A stretch of 64,000 bases of DNA from a bacterium Scap17 (GCA_013376735.1 VINJ01000001.1:682001-746000), one strand, 5' to 3'; positions 21,823 through 31,370 are shown, counted from the stretch's first letter. Made by a program: numbers and translations. Notes: a model not told the origin generated them from the sequence alone.

Positions 21823-22869
21823 ATGACTGCTGTATCCATGATTTCTGCATCCTCCGCTCGCAAGCTGTTGTTGAGTGCGCTGGTCGGCGTGACGGCTGTC
21901 ACGGCCATGCCGGCGCAAGCCCAGGAAGAGGTGAACGTCTACTCCTATCGCCAGGCCTATCTGATCGAGCCGTTTCTCAAGGAGTTCACCGAGGAGACCG
22001 GCGTCAAGGTCAACGTGGTATTCGCCAAGCAAGGTCTGGCCGAGCGTCTCAAGCGTGAAGGCCGCAACACGCCGGCTGACGTCCTGCTGACGGTGGATAT
22101 CGGTCGCCTGCAGGAATTGGTCGACGAAGAGCTGGTCAAGAGCGTCAATGACGACGTCATCGAAGCCAACCTGCCTGAGCAGTATCACGGCCCTGACAAC
22201 CAGTGGTTCGGTATCACCACCCGTGCACGCGTACTCTACACCAGTGTCGATCGCCTCGAGGCCGGTCAGGTTGCAAGCTATGACGACCTGGCGGATCCGA
22301 GCCTCAAGGGCCGTGTCTGTTCACGAGCCGGTGATCACCCCTACAACGTGGCATTGATCGCCTCGCGTATCGCTCACAACGGCGAGGAAGCGACCCGCGA
22401 ATGGCTGGAAGGTTTCAAGGACAACTTGGCGCGCAAGCCGCAGGGCGGGGACCGCGATCAGATCAAGGCGATTCGTGACAACGTCTGTGACGTGGCCATC
22501 GGCAACAGCTACTACTACGGCAAGATGCTCGACAATGACGAGCAGCGCCCGTGGGCCGAGAAGGCACGCATCGAATTCCCGGATCAGAACGGTGTCGGTA
22601 CGCACATGAACATCTCCGGCATGGCGATGACCAAGTACGCGCCGCACGAAGAGAATGCGCTCAAGCTGATGCGCTTCTTGACCGAGAAGACCGCCCAGCA
22701 CATGTATGCCGAGATCAATTTCGAGTATCCGGCCAACCCGGCTGCCGAAAGCTCGGAGCTGCTGACGTCCTGGGGCGAGTTCAAGCAGGATGACCTCTCG
22801 CTGACCGAGGTCGCCAAATATCGCAAGCGTGCTGCTCAGATGGTCAATGAAGTCGGCTTCAACCAGTAA
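21823..22869 (+). CDS. fbpA: Ferric iron ABC transporter substrate-binding protein (FbpA/FutA type)
   Basis: Periplasmic ferric-ion binding protein, 348 residues. The ATG at 21823 follows AGGGGT; a signal peptide spans about residues 1-33 (LLLSALVGVTAVTAMPAQAQ). The mature protein starts EEVNVYSYRQAYLIEPFLKE. It has the ADVLLTVDIGRLQEL lobe and GNSYYYGKML, whose adjacent tyrosines are the usual Fe(III) ligands. A Fur box overlaps the promoter, so iron repression is likely. The gene ends at a strong terminator, with the permease gene starting 141 bp later. No ATPase gene is adjacent. Confidence 0.95.
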   Translation: MTAVSMISASSARKLLLSALVGVTAVTAMPAQAQEEVNVYSYRQAYLIEPFLKEFTEETGVKVNVVFAKQGLAERLKREGRNTPADVLLTVDIGRLQELVDEELVKSVNDDVIEANLPEQYHGPDNQWFGITTRARVLYTSVDRLEAGQVASYDDLADPSLKGRVCSRAGDHPYNVALIASRIAHNGEEATREWLEGFKDNLARKPQGGDRDQIKAIRDNVCDVAIGNSYYYGKMLDNDEQRPWAEKARIEFPDQNGVGTHMNISGMAMTKYAPHEENALKLMRFLTEKTAQHMYAEINFEYPANPAAESSELLTSWGEFKQDDLSLTEVAKYRKRAAQMVNEVGFNQ

Positions 22870-22911
22870 CGGCACTCACCGCTGGCATGAGCCATCGGGC
22901 GGGATGTCATG

Positions 22912-22953
22912 AACGAAGAGGGGCTGTCGCGATGCGACAGCCCCTCTTCGTTT
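22912..22953 (+). terminator. Terminator after fbpA
   Basis: A perfect 19-bp stem (arms 22912-22930 and 22934-22952, core GGGGCTGTCGC) closes a GAT triloop and ends in TTT. It may reduce read-through from the binding-protein gene into the permease gene. Confidence 0.88.
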
Positions 22954-23010
22954 GAGTGAACAATGTAAAATAGACGCAATTGCAGTTGGCAGGTCAGTGA
23001 GGAAGAACAG

Positions 23011-24819
23011 ATGACGCAAGGCAAGCGGCTGTTGGCAAAGCGAGGTGCGAGTCTTGAAGAGGAAGCCTGCACGGCAACCAGCGCGACGGAGCTCGCCCTG
23101 GAGCACGTGACTCACGGCACGTCAGTCAGCGAAGATGCGGCGATAAGACGCCGTCAGCGGCGCCTGGGCACGCACATGGGATGGTTCGCGACGGCCTGGG
23201 GGGTCGCCGCGTTGGTGGTGATGCCGGTGCTGGCCGTCATCTGGCTGGCGTTGTTCGGCGATGATGGCAGTGACCAGGCCGGTGACGGCATCTGGCCGCA
23301 CCTCGTCTCCACCGTGCTGCCTGACTATGTCATGACGAGTCTGGCGCTGGTGGCCGGCGTGGCGGTCCTCAGCGGCAGCATGGGCGTGGTCTCGGCGTGG
23401 CTGACCACCATGTATCAGTTCCCGCTGCGGCGTACCTTCGAGTGGTCGTTGCTGCTGCCGTTCGCGATTCCTGCCAACGTCATCGCCTACATCTACACCG
23501 ATGTCTTCGAGTATGCCGGGCCCTTCCAGGGCGCGCTGCGTGCGCTGTTCGGCTGGGACTCGCCGCAGGATTACTACTTCCCCGAGATACGCAGTCTGGG
23601 CGGCGCCATCCTGATGCTGTCGCTGGTGCTGTTTCCGTATGTCTTCATGCTGGCGCGCTCGGCGTTTCTCGATCAATCACCTTCACTGCGCGATGCCAGC
23701 CGCACCCTGGGCTGCAATGGCTGGCAGAGCTTCTGGCGCGTGGCGCTGCCCAGTGCACGCCCGGCGATCGCCGTCGGTCTGGCGCTGGCGATGATGGAGG
23801 CGCTCAATGACTTCGGCACCGTCGATTACTTCGCGGTGCGTTCGCTGACTGCCGGCATCTTCAATGTGTGGCTCAACATGGGCAGCCTGCGCGGCGCGGC
23901 CCAGATCGCGCTGTGTCTGATGATCTTCGTGGTCACGCTGATCTGGCTGGAGCGACATGCCCGGCGCCGGCAGCGTCAGTTCGGCAAGGGCGATCGTTAT
24001 CGTCGCTATCGTCGCCCGACATTGCATGGCTGGCGCGCCGGACTGGCGACGCTGGCCTGCCTGCTGCCGTTGCTCTTCGGCTTCCTGTTGCCGGTGGGCC
24101 TGTTGACGCGGCATGCCATTCGCTATTTCGAGGAGTCGTGGACGCCGGACTTTGCCGGTTACGCGCTCAATAGTCTGATGCTGTCGGTCAGTGCTGCCGT
24201 GTTGACGCTGATCATCGGGGTGCTGCTGGCCTACGCCAAGCGGCTGGATCGCACCGCCAGCGTACAGCAGGCGCTCAAGCTCTCGAGTCTCGGTTATGCC
24301 ATGCCGGGCGCCGTGCTGGGGCTGGGCGTGCTGGTGCCGCTGTCCGGGTTCGACAATGCGCTGGACAGCTTCCTGCGCGCCAACTTCGGGTTCTCCAGCG
24401 GTCTGCTGCTGACGGGGACGATGGGCGCGATCATCATCGCCTATGTGGTGCGTTTCCTCGCCATCGCCGCGGGCTCCATCGAATCGAGTCTCGACAAGGT
24501 CACGCCCTCGATGGACATGGCGGCGCGCTCGCTGGGCGAGAACACCTTCTCGACACTGCGCCGGGTGCACCTGCCCTTGATCCGTCCCGGCTTGCTGACC
24601 GCGGCGCTGGTGGTCTTCGTTGATGCGATGAAGGAGCTGCCGGCCACCTTGCTGCTGCGGCCCTTCAACTTCGACACGCTCGCCACCCACGTCTATCAGT
24701 ACGCCTCGGATGAAATGCTCGAGCAGGCGGCGTTGCCGGCGCTGGTGATCGTGGTGGTCGGCATCCTGCCGGTGATCGTGATCTCGCGCACCATCGTGGC
24801 CTCGCGCAGCGAGTCATGA
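23011..24819 (+). CDS. fbpB: Ferric iron ABC transporter permease, fused double-domain (FbpB type)
   Basis: Inner-membrane permease of 602 residues in which two permease domains are joined in one chain, as in FbpB proteins. Each half carries an EAA-like loop that docks the ATPase: DASRTLGCNGWQSFWRVALP near residue 230 and MAARSLGENTFSTLRRVHLP near residue 503. About 12 transmembrane helices are visible. A ~55-residue polar N-terminus precedes the first helix. GGAAG lies before the ATG. It works with the upstream binding protein. The expected ATP-binding subunit is not encoded on either side, so it must be supplied from elsewhere. Confidence 0.94.
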   Translation: MTQGKRLLAKRGASLEEEACTATSATELALEHVTHGTSVSEDAAIRRRQRRLGTHMGWFATAWGVAALVVMPVLAVIWLALFGDDGSDQAGDGIWPHLVSTVLPDYVMTSLALVAGVAVLSGSMGVVSAWLTTMYQFPLRRTFEWSLLLPFAIPANVIAYIYTDVFEYAGPFQGALRALFGWDSPQDYYFPEIRSLGGAILMLSLVLFPYVFMLARSAFLDQSPSLRDASRTLGCNGWQSFWRVALPSARPAIAVGLALAMMEALNDFGTVDYFAVRSLTAGIFNVWLNMGSLRGAAQIALCLMIFVVTLIWLERHARRRQRQFGKGDRYRRYRRPTLHGWRAGLATLACLLPLLFGFLLPVGLLTRHAIRYFEESWTPDFAGYALNSLMLSVSAAVLTLIIGVLLAYAKRLDRTASVQQALKLSSLGYAMPGAVLGLGVLVPLSGFDNALDSFLRANFGFSSGLLLTGTMGAIIIAYVVRFLAIAAGSIESSLDKVTPSMDMAARSLGENTFSTLRRVHLPLIRPGLLTAALVVFVDAMKELPATLLLRPFNFDTLATHVYQYASDEMLEQAALPALVIVVVGILPVIVISRTIVASRSES

Positions 24820-24911
24820 TGGCGACAGCGTCGTCATCAGCTTATTGCCAAACGGGAGTTGTTCCTTGTGTGGAGATCGCCTAGGGTGCAGCGCTCGACA
24901 CTGACAGGACA

Positions 24912-25469
24912 ATGCCGGAGATGGTTCGCACGATGCTCAAGCCTTACGTAGCCAAGATGCGGGGTGGTCCCCTGAAGCGGGGCAGGCCGCATGTTGCCGA
25001 TGCCCTGTGGTCATGGCTCGGAGCCTTTCTGGGCATGGCGCTGATCGGCTGGCTGTCCTCGCACTATCTGGCGGTCAGCTCGCTGTTGCTGGTGGGGTCC
25101 TTCGGCGCGACCTCGGTGCTGCTCTACGGCGCGCCGCACAGCCCGCTGGCCCAGCCGCGCAATGTGCTGGGCGGCAACATGCTGTCGGCACTGGTCGGTG
25201 TCGCCTGCTATCACTGGCTGGGTGATGGCTGGCTGGCAGCGGCCATGGCGGTCTCGGTGTCACTGCTGGTCATGCAGCTGACGCACACCCTGCACCCGCC
25301 GGGCGGCGCCACCGCCCTGATCGCGGTGATCGGCGGTCAGCCGCTGCATGAGCTGGGCTACTGGTACGCCCTGTTGCCGGTGGGGCTGGGCTGCTTGGCG
25401 ATGCTGGTGCTGGCGGTGTTGATCAACAATCTGGCGCGTCATCGCCGCTATCCGCTGCACTGGCATTGA
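24912..25469 (+). CDS. HPP family integral membrane protein
   Basis: A 185-residue protein with four to five transmembrane helices. The naming motif is present as THTLHPPGGATALIAVIGG (about residues 126-144), after SSLLLVGSFGATSVLLYGAP and SPLAQPRNVLGGN, the other conserved stretches. AGGACA precedes the ATG. Some HPP proteins transport nitrite in plant and cyanobacterial systems, but no substrate can be read here. It follows fbpB after 92 bp and may share its transcript, though the functional link is doubtful. Confidence 0.88.
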   Translation: MPEMVRTMLKPYVAKMRGGPLKRGRPHVADALWSWLGAFLGMALIGWLSSHYLAVSSLLLVGSFGATSVLLYGAPHSPLAQPRNVLGGNMLSALVGVACYHWLGDGWLAAAMAVSVSLLVMQLTHTLHPPGGATALIAVIGGQPLHELGYWYALLPVGLGCLAMLVLAVLINNLARHRRYPLHWH

Positions 25470-25685
25470 GCCCATCGGATGCGCGCTTCTGCAGGCGATG
25501 GCGGAAGATGGTAGACTGGGCTATCGCCTGACGCGAGCGACTGGCAGCAGCCGGATGAGGTTCCTCTGACCGACTCCTTCTTCTCTGCGCCTGATACGCC
25601 TCGCTCCCTCTCCCGGCACGTGCCCGGCCAGGCGCCATTCCTTAATGATCGACCAGCACGTGGCCGGTCAGCCGAAGAGATATTG

Positions 25686-27266
25686 ATGACTGAGACTACT
25701 GCCAATTCCGTCCCGGCGTTTGCCTCCCTGGGGCTGTCCGCTCCTGTCCTGAAAGCGATCGCCGAGATGGGCTATTCCACGCCGTCTCCCGTCCAGGCAG
25801 GTGCGATTCCTGCCGTGCTGGAAGGCCGCGATGTGATGGCTGCTGCGCGCACCGGTACCGGCAAGACCGCCGGTTTCGCTCTGCCGCTGGTCGAGCGCCT
25901 CGCGCAGAGCGCTCCCGCGGGTGCCCGCAGGATCAAGGCCCTGATCGTCACGCCTACGCGTGAGCTGGCCGCGCAGATCGACGAGAACGTTACCGCCTAT
26001 TCCCGTCACCTGAAGCTGCGCAATGCCGTGGTATTCGGTGGCGTGAAGATCAACCCGCAGATCAGCCGCCTGGCCTCTGGCGTCGAGATCCTGACCGCCA
26101 CGCCGGGCCGCCTGCTGGACCTGCACTCCCAGAAGGCCATCGACTTTTCCGATCTCGAGACGCTGGTGCTGGATGAAGCGGACCGCATGCTGGACATGGG
26201 CTTCATCCATGACATCCGTCGTCTGCTCAAGCTGCTGCCGACCAAGCGTCAGACGCTGCTGTTCTCCGCGACCTTCTCCGATGAGATCCGCAGCATGGCC
26301 AACAAGCTGCTGAATGACCCGGTGGCGGTGGAAGCCAGCCCGCGCAACACCACGGCCGAGAAGGTCGAGCAGCATATCCACACCGTAGAGAAGAGCCACA
26401 AGCCTTCGCTGCTCAAGCACCTGATCATCAAGGAAAACTGGCACCAGGTGCTGGTGTTCACCCGTACCAAGCACGGTGCCAACCGTCTGGCGACCAAGCT
26501 CGAGAAGTCCGGCATCAGTGCTGCGGCGATTCACGGCAACAAGAGCCAGAATGCGCGTACCAAGGCACTGGCCGGCTTCAAGAACGGCGAAGTACGAGTG
26601 CTGGTCGCGACGGACATCGCGGCGCGTGGTCTGGATATCGAGCAGCTGCCGCAGGTCGTGAACTACGAACTGCCCAACGTGCCGGAAGACTACGTGCACC
26701 GTATCGGGCGTACCGGCCGTGCTGGTGCCAGCGGGCGTGCCATCTCGCTGGTTTCCAGCGATGAGCGCAAGGAACTGGGCGGGATTGAGCGTCTGCTCAA
26801 GGGCAAGCTCAAGCGTGTCGAAGTGGAAGGTTTCGTGCCGGAAGTCGACGTCGAGCCGGAACGTGAACCGCGTCAGCCGCGTGGCGGCCAGCGCTCTGGC
26901 GACAAGCCGGCTGGTAAAGGACGCGGCAATGGCGGCCAGCGCTCTGGCGACAAGCCGGCTGGTAAAGGACGCGGCAATGGCGGCCAGCGCTCTGGCGACA
27001 AGTCGGCTGGTAAAGGACGTGGCAATGGCGGCCAGCGCTCTGGCGGTCAGCGCTCTGGCGGTCAGCGTCAGCAGGCCGCACGTGTCGATGATGACAACCG
27101 CGGCAACCGCGCACCGGTGCAGCGTGACGTGGATGGTAATCGTCTCGTGCCGCAACCGGAAGTGAACGGCAATCGCGCGCCGAATGCCGAGCGCCCGCGT
27201 CGTCGTTCCCGCGGCGGTCGCAATCGCTCAGGCGGCGGCAACGGTGGTAATCGCTCCAACGGTTGA
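25686..27266 (+). CDS. rhlE: DEAD-box ATP-dependent RNA helicase RhlE
   Basis: RNA helicase of the RhlE group, 526 residues. Motifs in order: Q motif [19 protein letters not shown] with PSPVQ, Walker [57 protein letters not shown] and [10 protein letters not shown]. After about residue 390 there is a basic Gly/Arg/Ser-rich tail built on three near-perfect 16-residue repeats ([16 protein letters not shown]). Such tails usually bind RNA nonspecifically. The ATG at 25686 follows GAAGAGA and fits the family start; an open frame extends upstream to 25620. It probably acts in ribosome assembly or mRNA decay. A bidirectional terminator follows. Confidence 0.95.
   Translation: MTETTANSVPAFASLGLSAPVLKAIAEMGYSTPSPVQAGAIPAVLEGRDVMAAARTGTGKTAGFALPLVERLAQSAPAGARRIKALIVTPTRELAAQIDENVTAYSRHLKLRNAVVFGGVKINPQISRLASGVEILTATPGRLLDLHSQKAIDFSDLETLVLDEADRMLDMGFIHDIRRLLKLLPTKRQTLLFSATFSDEIRSMANKLLNDPVAVEASPRNTTAEKVEQHIHTVEKSHKPSLLKHLIIKENWHQVLVFTRTKHGANRLATKLEKSGISAAAIHGNKSQNARTKALAGFKNGEVRVLVATDIAARGLDIEQLPQVVNYELPNVPEDYVHRIGRTGRAGASGRAISLVSSDERKELGGIERLLKGKLKRVEVEGFVPEVDVEPEREPRQPRGGQRSGDKPAGKGRGNGGQRSGDKPAGKGRGNGGQRSGDKSAGKGRGNGGQRSGGQRSGGQRQQAARVDDDNRGNRAPVQRDVDGNRLVPQPEVNGNRAPNAERPRRRSRGGRNRSGGGNGGNRSNG
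26883..27026 (+). repeat. Three tandem 48-bp repeats in rhlE
   Basis: Units 26883-26930, 26931-26978 and 26979-27026 encode [16 protein letters not shown]. The first two are identical; the third differs at two bases, one changing Pro to Ser. Shorter GGQRS units follow. In-frame 48-bp units permit copy-number change without breaking the gene. Confidence 0.95.
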
Positions 27267-27317
27267 GCCTTGACTGACAGTTTGAGTGTCTGAAGACGTT
27301 TGAGTGCGTAAAGAAAG

Positions 27318-27350
27318 AACGCCCCGACAACTTGCCGTTGTCGGGGCGTT
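27318..27350. terminator. Bidirectional terminator after rhlE
   Basis: AACGCCCCGACAAC pairs perfectly with GTTGTCGGGGCGTT around a TTGCC loop, between convergent genes. Confidence 0.88.
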
Positions 27351-27395
27351 TGCGTGTCGGGCCCTTGTCCGTCCGTCGCGAGACCGGGCGTGTGA

Positions 27396-27962
27396 TCAGA
27401 CGTCTTCTTGCCAGTCGATCTCGTAATCCGGCCCGGTGCCTTGAATGTCCTCCTCGCCTCGCACCCCGTCGCCGCGCAGGCGGGTATGGATGGCGAGCAT
27501 CACCAGTACCTCGTTGTCGGGGCGGAACGGCTGCAGGCCCTGTTCGAACAGCATGTTGTTGCGCTCGCGCGCCCAGTCGCCCGGGGCAAGCTCGGGGTAG
27601 AGGCTCTCCGCCGGCGCGAACTCGATGAAAGGGTCCATGTTGTAGGCGTCGAACAGGCGGGCCAGTGCCTGCTCGTCATCCATGACGCCGGTGGTATAGA
27701 GCGTGGTCTGGTAGTAGTCCTGCTCCAGTTCCTTGAGCACATCGAGGGGGCTGACGCCGAAGCTGCGCAGGTCATCCAGGCTGTAGTCGCCCAGCTCCAG
27801 CATCTCGCCATCCAGCCATTCGTCATCCGGTTGAATCAGCACATGCTTCATCTGGCCATCGGGCAGCGCCCAGGCGATGGCCAGCGGCAGACTGGAGTCC
27901 TCGCCGGTCTCGACGGCGATGAAGGCGGGGAAGTCCCCTGTTTCGGGTTCATATTCGTGCAT
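27396..27962 (-). CDS. Hypothetical protein resembling a degenerate DEDD exonuclease fold
   Basis: 188 acidic residues, no signal peptide. The pattern FIAVETGEDSSLPLAIAWAL, then HVLIQPDDEWLD and later YTTGVMDDEQALARLFDAY, resembles the opening of RNase-H-like 3'-5' exonuclease relatives, which read FIDxE...LIxPxxxW...LF. If so, the first catalytic Asp is replaced by Ala at residue 16 while Glu18 remains, so it would probably be inactive. This comparison is by eye and is an inference. It lies 48 bp downstream of tatD on the same strand, likely in one transcript with that nuclease-family gene, and ends at the rhlE terminator. Confidence 0.6.
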   Translation of the reverse strand: MHEYEPETGDFPAFIAVETGEDSSLPLAIAWALPDGQMKHVLIQPDDEWLDGEMLELGDYSLDDLRSFGVSPLDVLKELEQDYYQTTLYTTGVMDDEQALARLFDAYNMDPFIEFAPAESLYPELAPGDWARERNNMLFEQGLQPFRPDNEVLVMLAIHTRLRGDGVRGEEDIQGTGPDYEIDWQEDV

Positions 27963-28010
27963 GGTGATGTCCAGAGCAGGGATGCGTGCAGGGAAAGTCG
28001 TGTATGCCGA

Positions 28011-28961
28011 TTACAGGCGGAAGAAGCGGGTGGCAGTGACGGTGGTGGCCTGTGCGAGTTCTTCCATGTCGATACCGCGCAGCGCCGCGACCTCCGCCAT
28101 GATCCACACCAGCAGCGAGGGTTCATGACGCCGTCCCTTGAGCTTGGCGGGCAGATTGCGCGGTACCAGATAGGGGCAATCGGTTTCCAGCATCAGGCGT
28201 TCGAGGGGAATCTCGCGGCACAGGCTGCGCAGGTGTTCGCCTCGGCGCTCATCACACAGCCAGCCGGTCAGACCGATGTGCAGGTCGAGATCCAGGTAGC
28301 CGTAGAGCGTCTCGCGCTCGCCGGTGAAGCAGTGCACGACGGCGTGACTGATATCGTCGCGCCAGTGCTTGAGCATCTCGAGCATCTGGCGACCGGCGTC
28401 GCGTTCATGCAGAAACAGCGGCAGGCCCGTCTCGGCGGCCAGCGTCAGCTGCGCTTCGAACGCTCGGGCCTGTTCGGCGGGCGTCGAGAAGTTGCGATTG
28501 AAGTCGAGGCCACATTCCCCCACCGCGACGACCTCCGGCTGCGCCAGTAGCTCCCGGATGCCGCGTTCGACGCCGTCGTTCCACTGGCTGGCATCATGCG
28601 GATGCACGCCGGCGGTGGCAGAAAGGCCGCGATAGCGTGCCGCCAGTGCCTGGGCCTCACGCGAGCCATCCAGGCTGGTGCCGGTCAGGATCTGCTGGCT
28701 GACGCCCGCCGCGCGTGCTCGCAGCAAGGTACCCTCGATGTCGCGCGCGTAGCTCTCATGCGTCAGGTTGACGCCGATGTCGACCAGCGCAGAGGGGCTG
28801 GCGAAGCGCAGCTCCGGTGCCAGCAGCGTCAGCGCGGCCGCGATTTCGGCCTCGCCGAGTTCAAGGTCGTCACACAAGGCGGCAAGCGTCTCGTCGGACA
28901 GCCGCTCGCTATCATAATAGGGCAGGGAGGCAGGATCGGCATGCGGGGGAAGCGCGGACAT
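28011..28961 (-). CDS. tatD: TatD family metal-dependent hydrolase (DNase)
   Basis: TIM-barrel metallohydrolase of 316 residues. The core runs from LVDIGVNLTHESYARDIEG through TAGVHPHDASQWND, AVGECGLDFNRNFS, LPLFLHERDAG, VVHCFTGERE and LMLETDCPYLVPRNL, showing the metal-binding His, Glu and Asp of TatD. TatD proteins are ~260 residues; about 55 residues precede the core here (ending LTLLAPELRFASPSAL), an unusual helical N-terminal extension. The ATG at 28961 has AAGGGTG just upstream; an alternative start at 29009 lacks one. The likely role is 3'-5' exonuclease action in DNA repair or quality control. Confidence 0.9.
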   Translation of the reverse strand: MSALPPHADPASLPYYDSERLSDETLAALCDDLELGEAEIAAALTLLAPELRFASPSALVDIGVNLTHESYARDIEGTLLRARAAGVSQQILTGTSLDGSREAQALAARYRGLSATAGVHPHDASQWNDGVERGIRELLAQPEVVAVGECGLDFNRNFSTPAEQARAFEAQLTLAAETGLPLFLHERDAGRQMLEMLKHWRDDISHAVVHCFTGERETLYGYLDLDLHIGLTGWLCDERRGEHLRSLCREIPLERLMLETDCPYLVPRNLPAKLKGRRHEPSLLVWIMAEVAALRGIDMEELAQATTVTATRFFRL

Positions 28962-29287
28962 CGGACACCCTTGGGATCGCGGGGAGGGAGGAGACACGTG
29001 ACAGTGCAAGGCCTGACAACAGCCCGTCGGCCTGGCACTAGATAGCGCTGCATGACAGGCGGGCCTTGGTAGCGCACGGCACGTGACGTGATTTCAAGCG
29101 GTCGGCCATTCTACCCAAGGCGCCGGCGTCTTTCAGCCCTTGCGGCGTCTTCCATCGCCTGCACGCTGCGCCTCGGGTAGAATGGCAGCATTCTCCAGCG
29201 CGCGTCGCTGGCGGCGGCCTGTCCGCCTGACTCCCACTTCCTCCGTGGCCTTCCCGGCCGTGGACCCGTCACGAGTTGCTGCTGCAC

Positions 29288-31225
29288 ATGGCATTGTTAC
29301 GACTGGAAAATCTTCAGCTGGCCTACGGCCATCACGTCCTGCTCAACGGGGCGGATCTTGTCGTCGAGCGCGGCGAGCGTCTGGCGCTCGTCGGCCGCAA
29401 CGGCACCGGCAAGTCGACCCTGCTCAAGCTGATCACCGGCGAATTCCAGGCAGATGCCGGTGAGCTGTGGAAGGCGCCGGGCCTCAAGATCGGCGTGCTC
29501 TCGCAGGACCTGCCGGCCGCCGAAGGTCGCACCATCTTCGATATCGTCGCTGAAGGCCTGCCGAAGGCGGGCGCGCTGCTGGCGGAGTACCATCATCTGA
29601 TCAGCGACCCGGAGCCGGACCTCAAACGTCTCGAGCACGTGCAGGTCGCGCTGGAGAGCGTCGATGGCTGGCAGTTCCAGCAGCGTATCGATACCGTGCT
29701 GACCCGTCTGGGTCTGCCGGAAGACACCATGATGGAAGACCTGTCCGGCGGCTGGCGTCGTCGTGTCGCGCTGGCGCGTGCGCTGGTGTCCGACCCGGAC
29801 CTGCTGCTGCTCGATGAGCCGACCAACCATCTGGATCTCGATACCATCGCCTGGCTGGAAGAGCAGGTCGCGGCCTTCTCTGGCGCCGTACTGTTCATCA
29901 CCCACGACAGGGCTTTCCTGAAGCGCCTCGCGACCCAGATTCTGGAGCTGGACCGTGGCCGTCTCGGGCGTTACCCGGGCGATTACGCGGCCTACCAGGC
30001 TCAGAAGCAGCATGAGATGGATGTCGAGGCCAAGGAAAACGCCGAATTCGACAAGAAATTGGCTCAGGAAGAGACCTGGATCCGTCAGGGTATCAAGGCG
30101 CGCCGTACTCGTAACGAAGGCCGTGTGCGCGCACTGGAGAAGATGCGCCATGAGCGCGGTCAGCGGCGTGAGGTACAGGGGCGTGCGCGTATCGCCGTCG
30201 ACTCCGCCGAGCGCAGCGGCAAGCGGGTCGTGGAGCTGGAAAACGTCAGCTATCGCTACGATGAGGCGCAGGAGCAGTGGGTCATCCGTGACCTGAGTGT
30301 CGAGATCCAGCGTGGCGACAAGGTCGGCCTGCTGGGCCGCAACGGCGCGGGCAAGACCACGCTGCTGCACATTCTGCTCGGTCAGCTGGAAGCCAGCGAA
30401 GGCAAGCGCATCGAAGGCACCAAGCTGCAGATCGCCTACTTCGATCAGCTGCGCAAGGGCCTGGACATGGAAGCCACCGTCTACGACAACGTGGCGCGCG
30501 GCAGCGATCGTGTCACCGTCGGTGGACGTGACATGCATGTGATGAGCTATCTGCAGAACTTCCTGTTCACGCCGGACCGCGCGCGTCAGCCGGTTCGCTC
30601 GCTGTCAGGGGGCGAGTCCAACCGCCTGCTGCTGGCACGTCTGTTCACCATGCCGGCCAACGTGCTGGTGCTCGATGAGCCGACCAACGACCTGGATGTC
30701 GAGACGTTGGAGCTGCTCGAGGAACTGTTGCTCGACTTCGACGGCACCGTGCTGCTGGTTTCCCACGACCGTGCCTTCATGGACAACGTGGTCACCAACA
30801 TCCTCGCCTTCGAGGGCGACGGGGTCGTCAAGCCGTATGTCGGAGGCTACAGCGACTGGATACGTCAGGGCGGGCATCTGCCGCCGGCACCCTGGGAAGT
30901 CGAGCGCGAGCGCGAGGAAAAGCACCGTCGTGATGCCCAGGCAGAAGACGAGCGTCGCAAGCGTGAGGCCGCTCAGGCACAGCAGGCACCGAAGAAGGTC
31001 AAGCTGCCCTACAAGTTGCAGCGCGAGCTGGACCTGATTCCGACGACCATCGAGAAGCTGGAAGCGGAGGTCGCGACACTGGAAGCCGAGATCGCGGCGC
31101 CGGAGTTCTACACCGGGGATGCCAAGTTGGTGAAGAACACGTTGGAGAAGCTCAGCCACAAGCAGCAGGTGCTGGAAGAGACGATGGAACGCTGGATGGA
31201 GCTTGAGGCCATGCAGGAAGGCTGA
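29288..31225 (+). CDS. uup: ABC-F family ATPase Uup
   Basis: Soluble ABC-F protein with two ATPase domains and no membrane segments, 645 residues. Walker A motifs are GRNGTGKST (about residue 37) and GRNGAGKTT (about 350); signatures are LSGGWRRRVALARAL and LSGGESNRLLLARL. The linker QEETWIRQGIKARRTRNEGR and the C-terminal coiled coil starting LPYKLQRELDLIPTTIEKLE distinguish Uup from YheS or EttA. Uup binds ribosomes and branched DNA and limits transposon precise excision in E. coli. The ATG at 29288 lacks a clear ribosome-binding site; a TTG lies 12 bases upstream in frame. Confidence 0.95.
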   Translation: MALLRLENLQLAYGHHVLLNGADLVVERGERLALVGRNGTGKSTLLKLITGEFQADAGELWKAPGLKIGVLSQDLPAAEGRTIFDIVAEGLPKAGALLAEYHHLISDPEPDLKRLEHVQVALESVDGWQFQQRIDTVLTRLGLPEDTMMEDLSGGWRRRVALARALVSDPDLLLLDEPTNHLDLDTIAWLEEQVAAFSGAVLFITHDRAFLKRLATQILELDRGRLGRYPGDYAAYQAQKQHEMDVEAKENAEFDKKLAQEETWIRQGIKARRTRNEGRVRALEKMRHERGQRREVQGRARIAVDSAERSGKRVVELENVSYRYDEAQEQWVIRDLSVEIQRGDKVGLLGRNGAGKTTLLHILLGQLEASEGKRIEGTKLQIAYFDQLRKGLDMEATVYDNVARGSDRVTVGGRDMHVMSYLQNFLFTPDRARQPVRSLSGGESNRLLLARLFTMPANVLVLDEPTNDLDVETLELLEELLLDFDGTVLLVSHDRAFMDNVVTNILAFEGDGVVKPYVGGYSDWIRQGGHLPPAPWEVEREREEKHRRDAQAEDERRKREAAQAQQAPKKVKLPYKLQRELDLIPTTIEKLEAEVATLEAEIAAPEFYTGDAKLVKNTLEKLSHKQQVLEETMERWMELEAMQEG

Positions 31226-31256
31226 AGCCGCAGGTGACGGTCATGCACGCGTACGG

Positions 31257-31288
31257 TCATGAACTACAGTCATGAACTACAGTCATGA
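31257..31288 (+). repeat. Short tandem repeat after uup
   Basis: TCATGAACTACAG occurs twice in direct succession, followed by a partial third TCATGA. Noncoding, between the uup stop and the next terminator. Confidence 0.85.
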
Positions 31289-31338
31289 GTGACGATGCTT
31301 GATGACCGTGCCGTGCAGAAAGCCCGTCAGCTGAACAC

Positions 31339-31370
31339 ACAAGAGGGCTGCCCATGGGCAGCCCTCTTGT
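31339..31370. terminator. Bidirectional terminator between uup and the universal stress gene
   Basis: A perfect palindrome of 16+16 bases with core GGGCTGCCCATGGGCAGCCC. The same 20-base core recurs at 46806-46825. Confidence 0.88.

Noticed and set aside
25668-27155. A 495-codon open frame antisense to rhlE
   Set aside because: Composition and repeats follow the rhlE repeats read backwards; no start signals.
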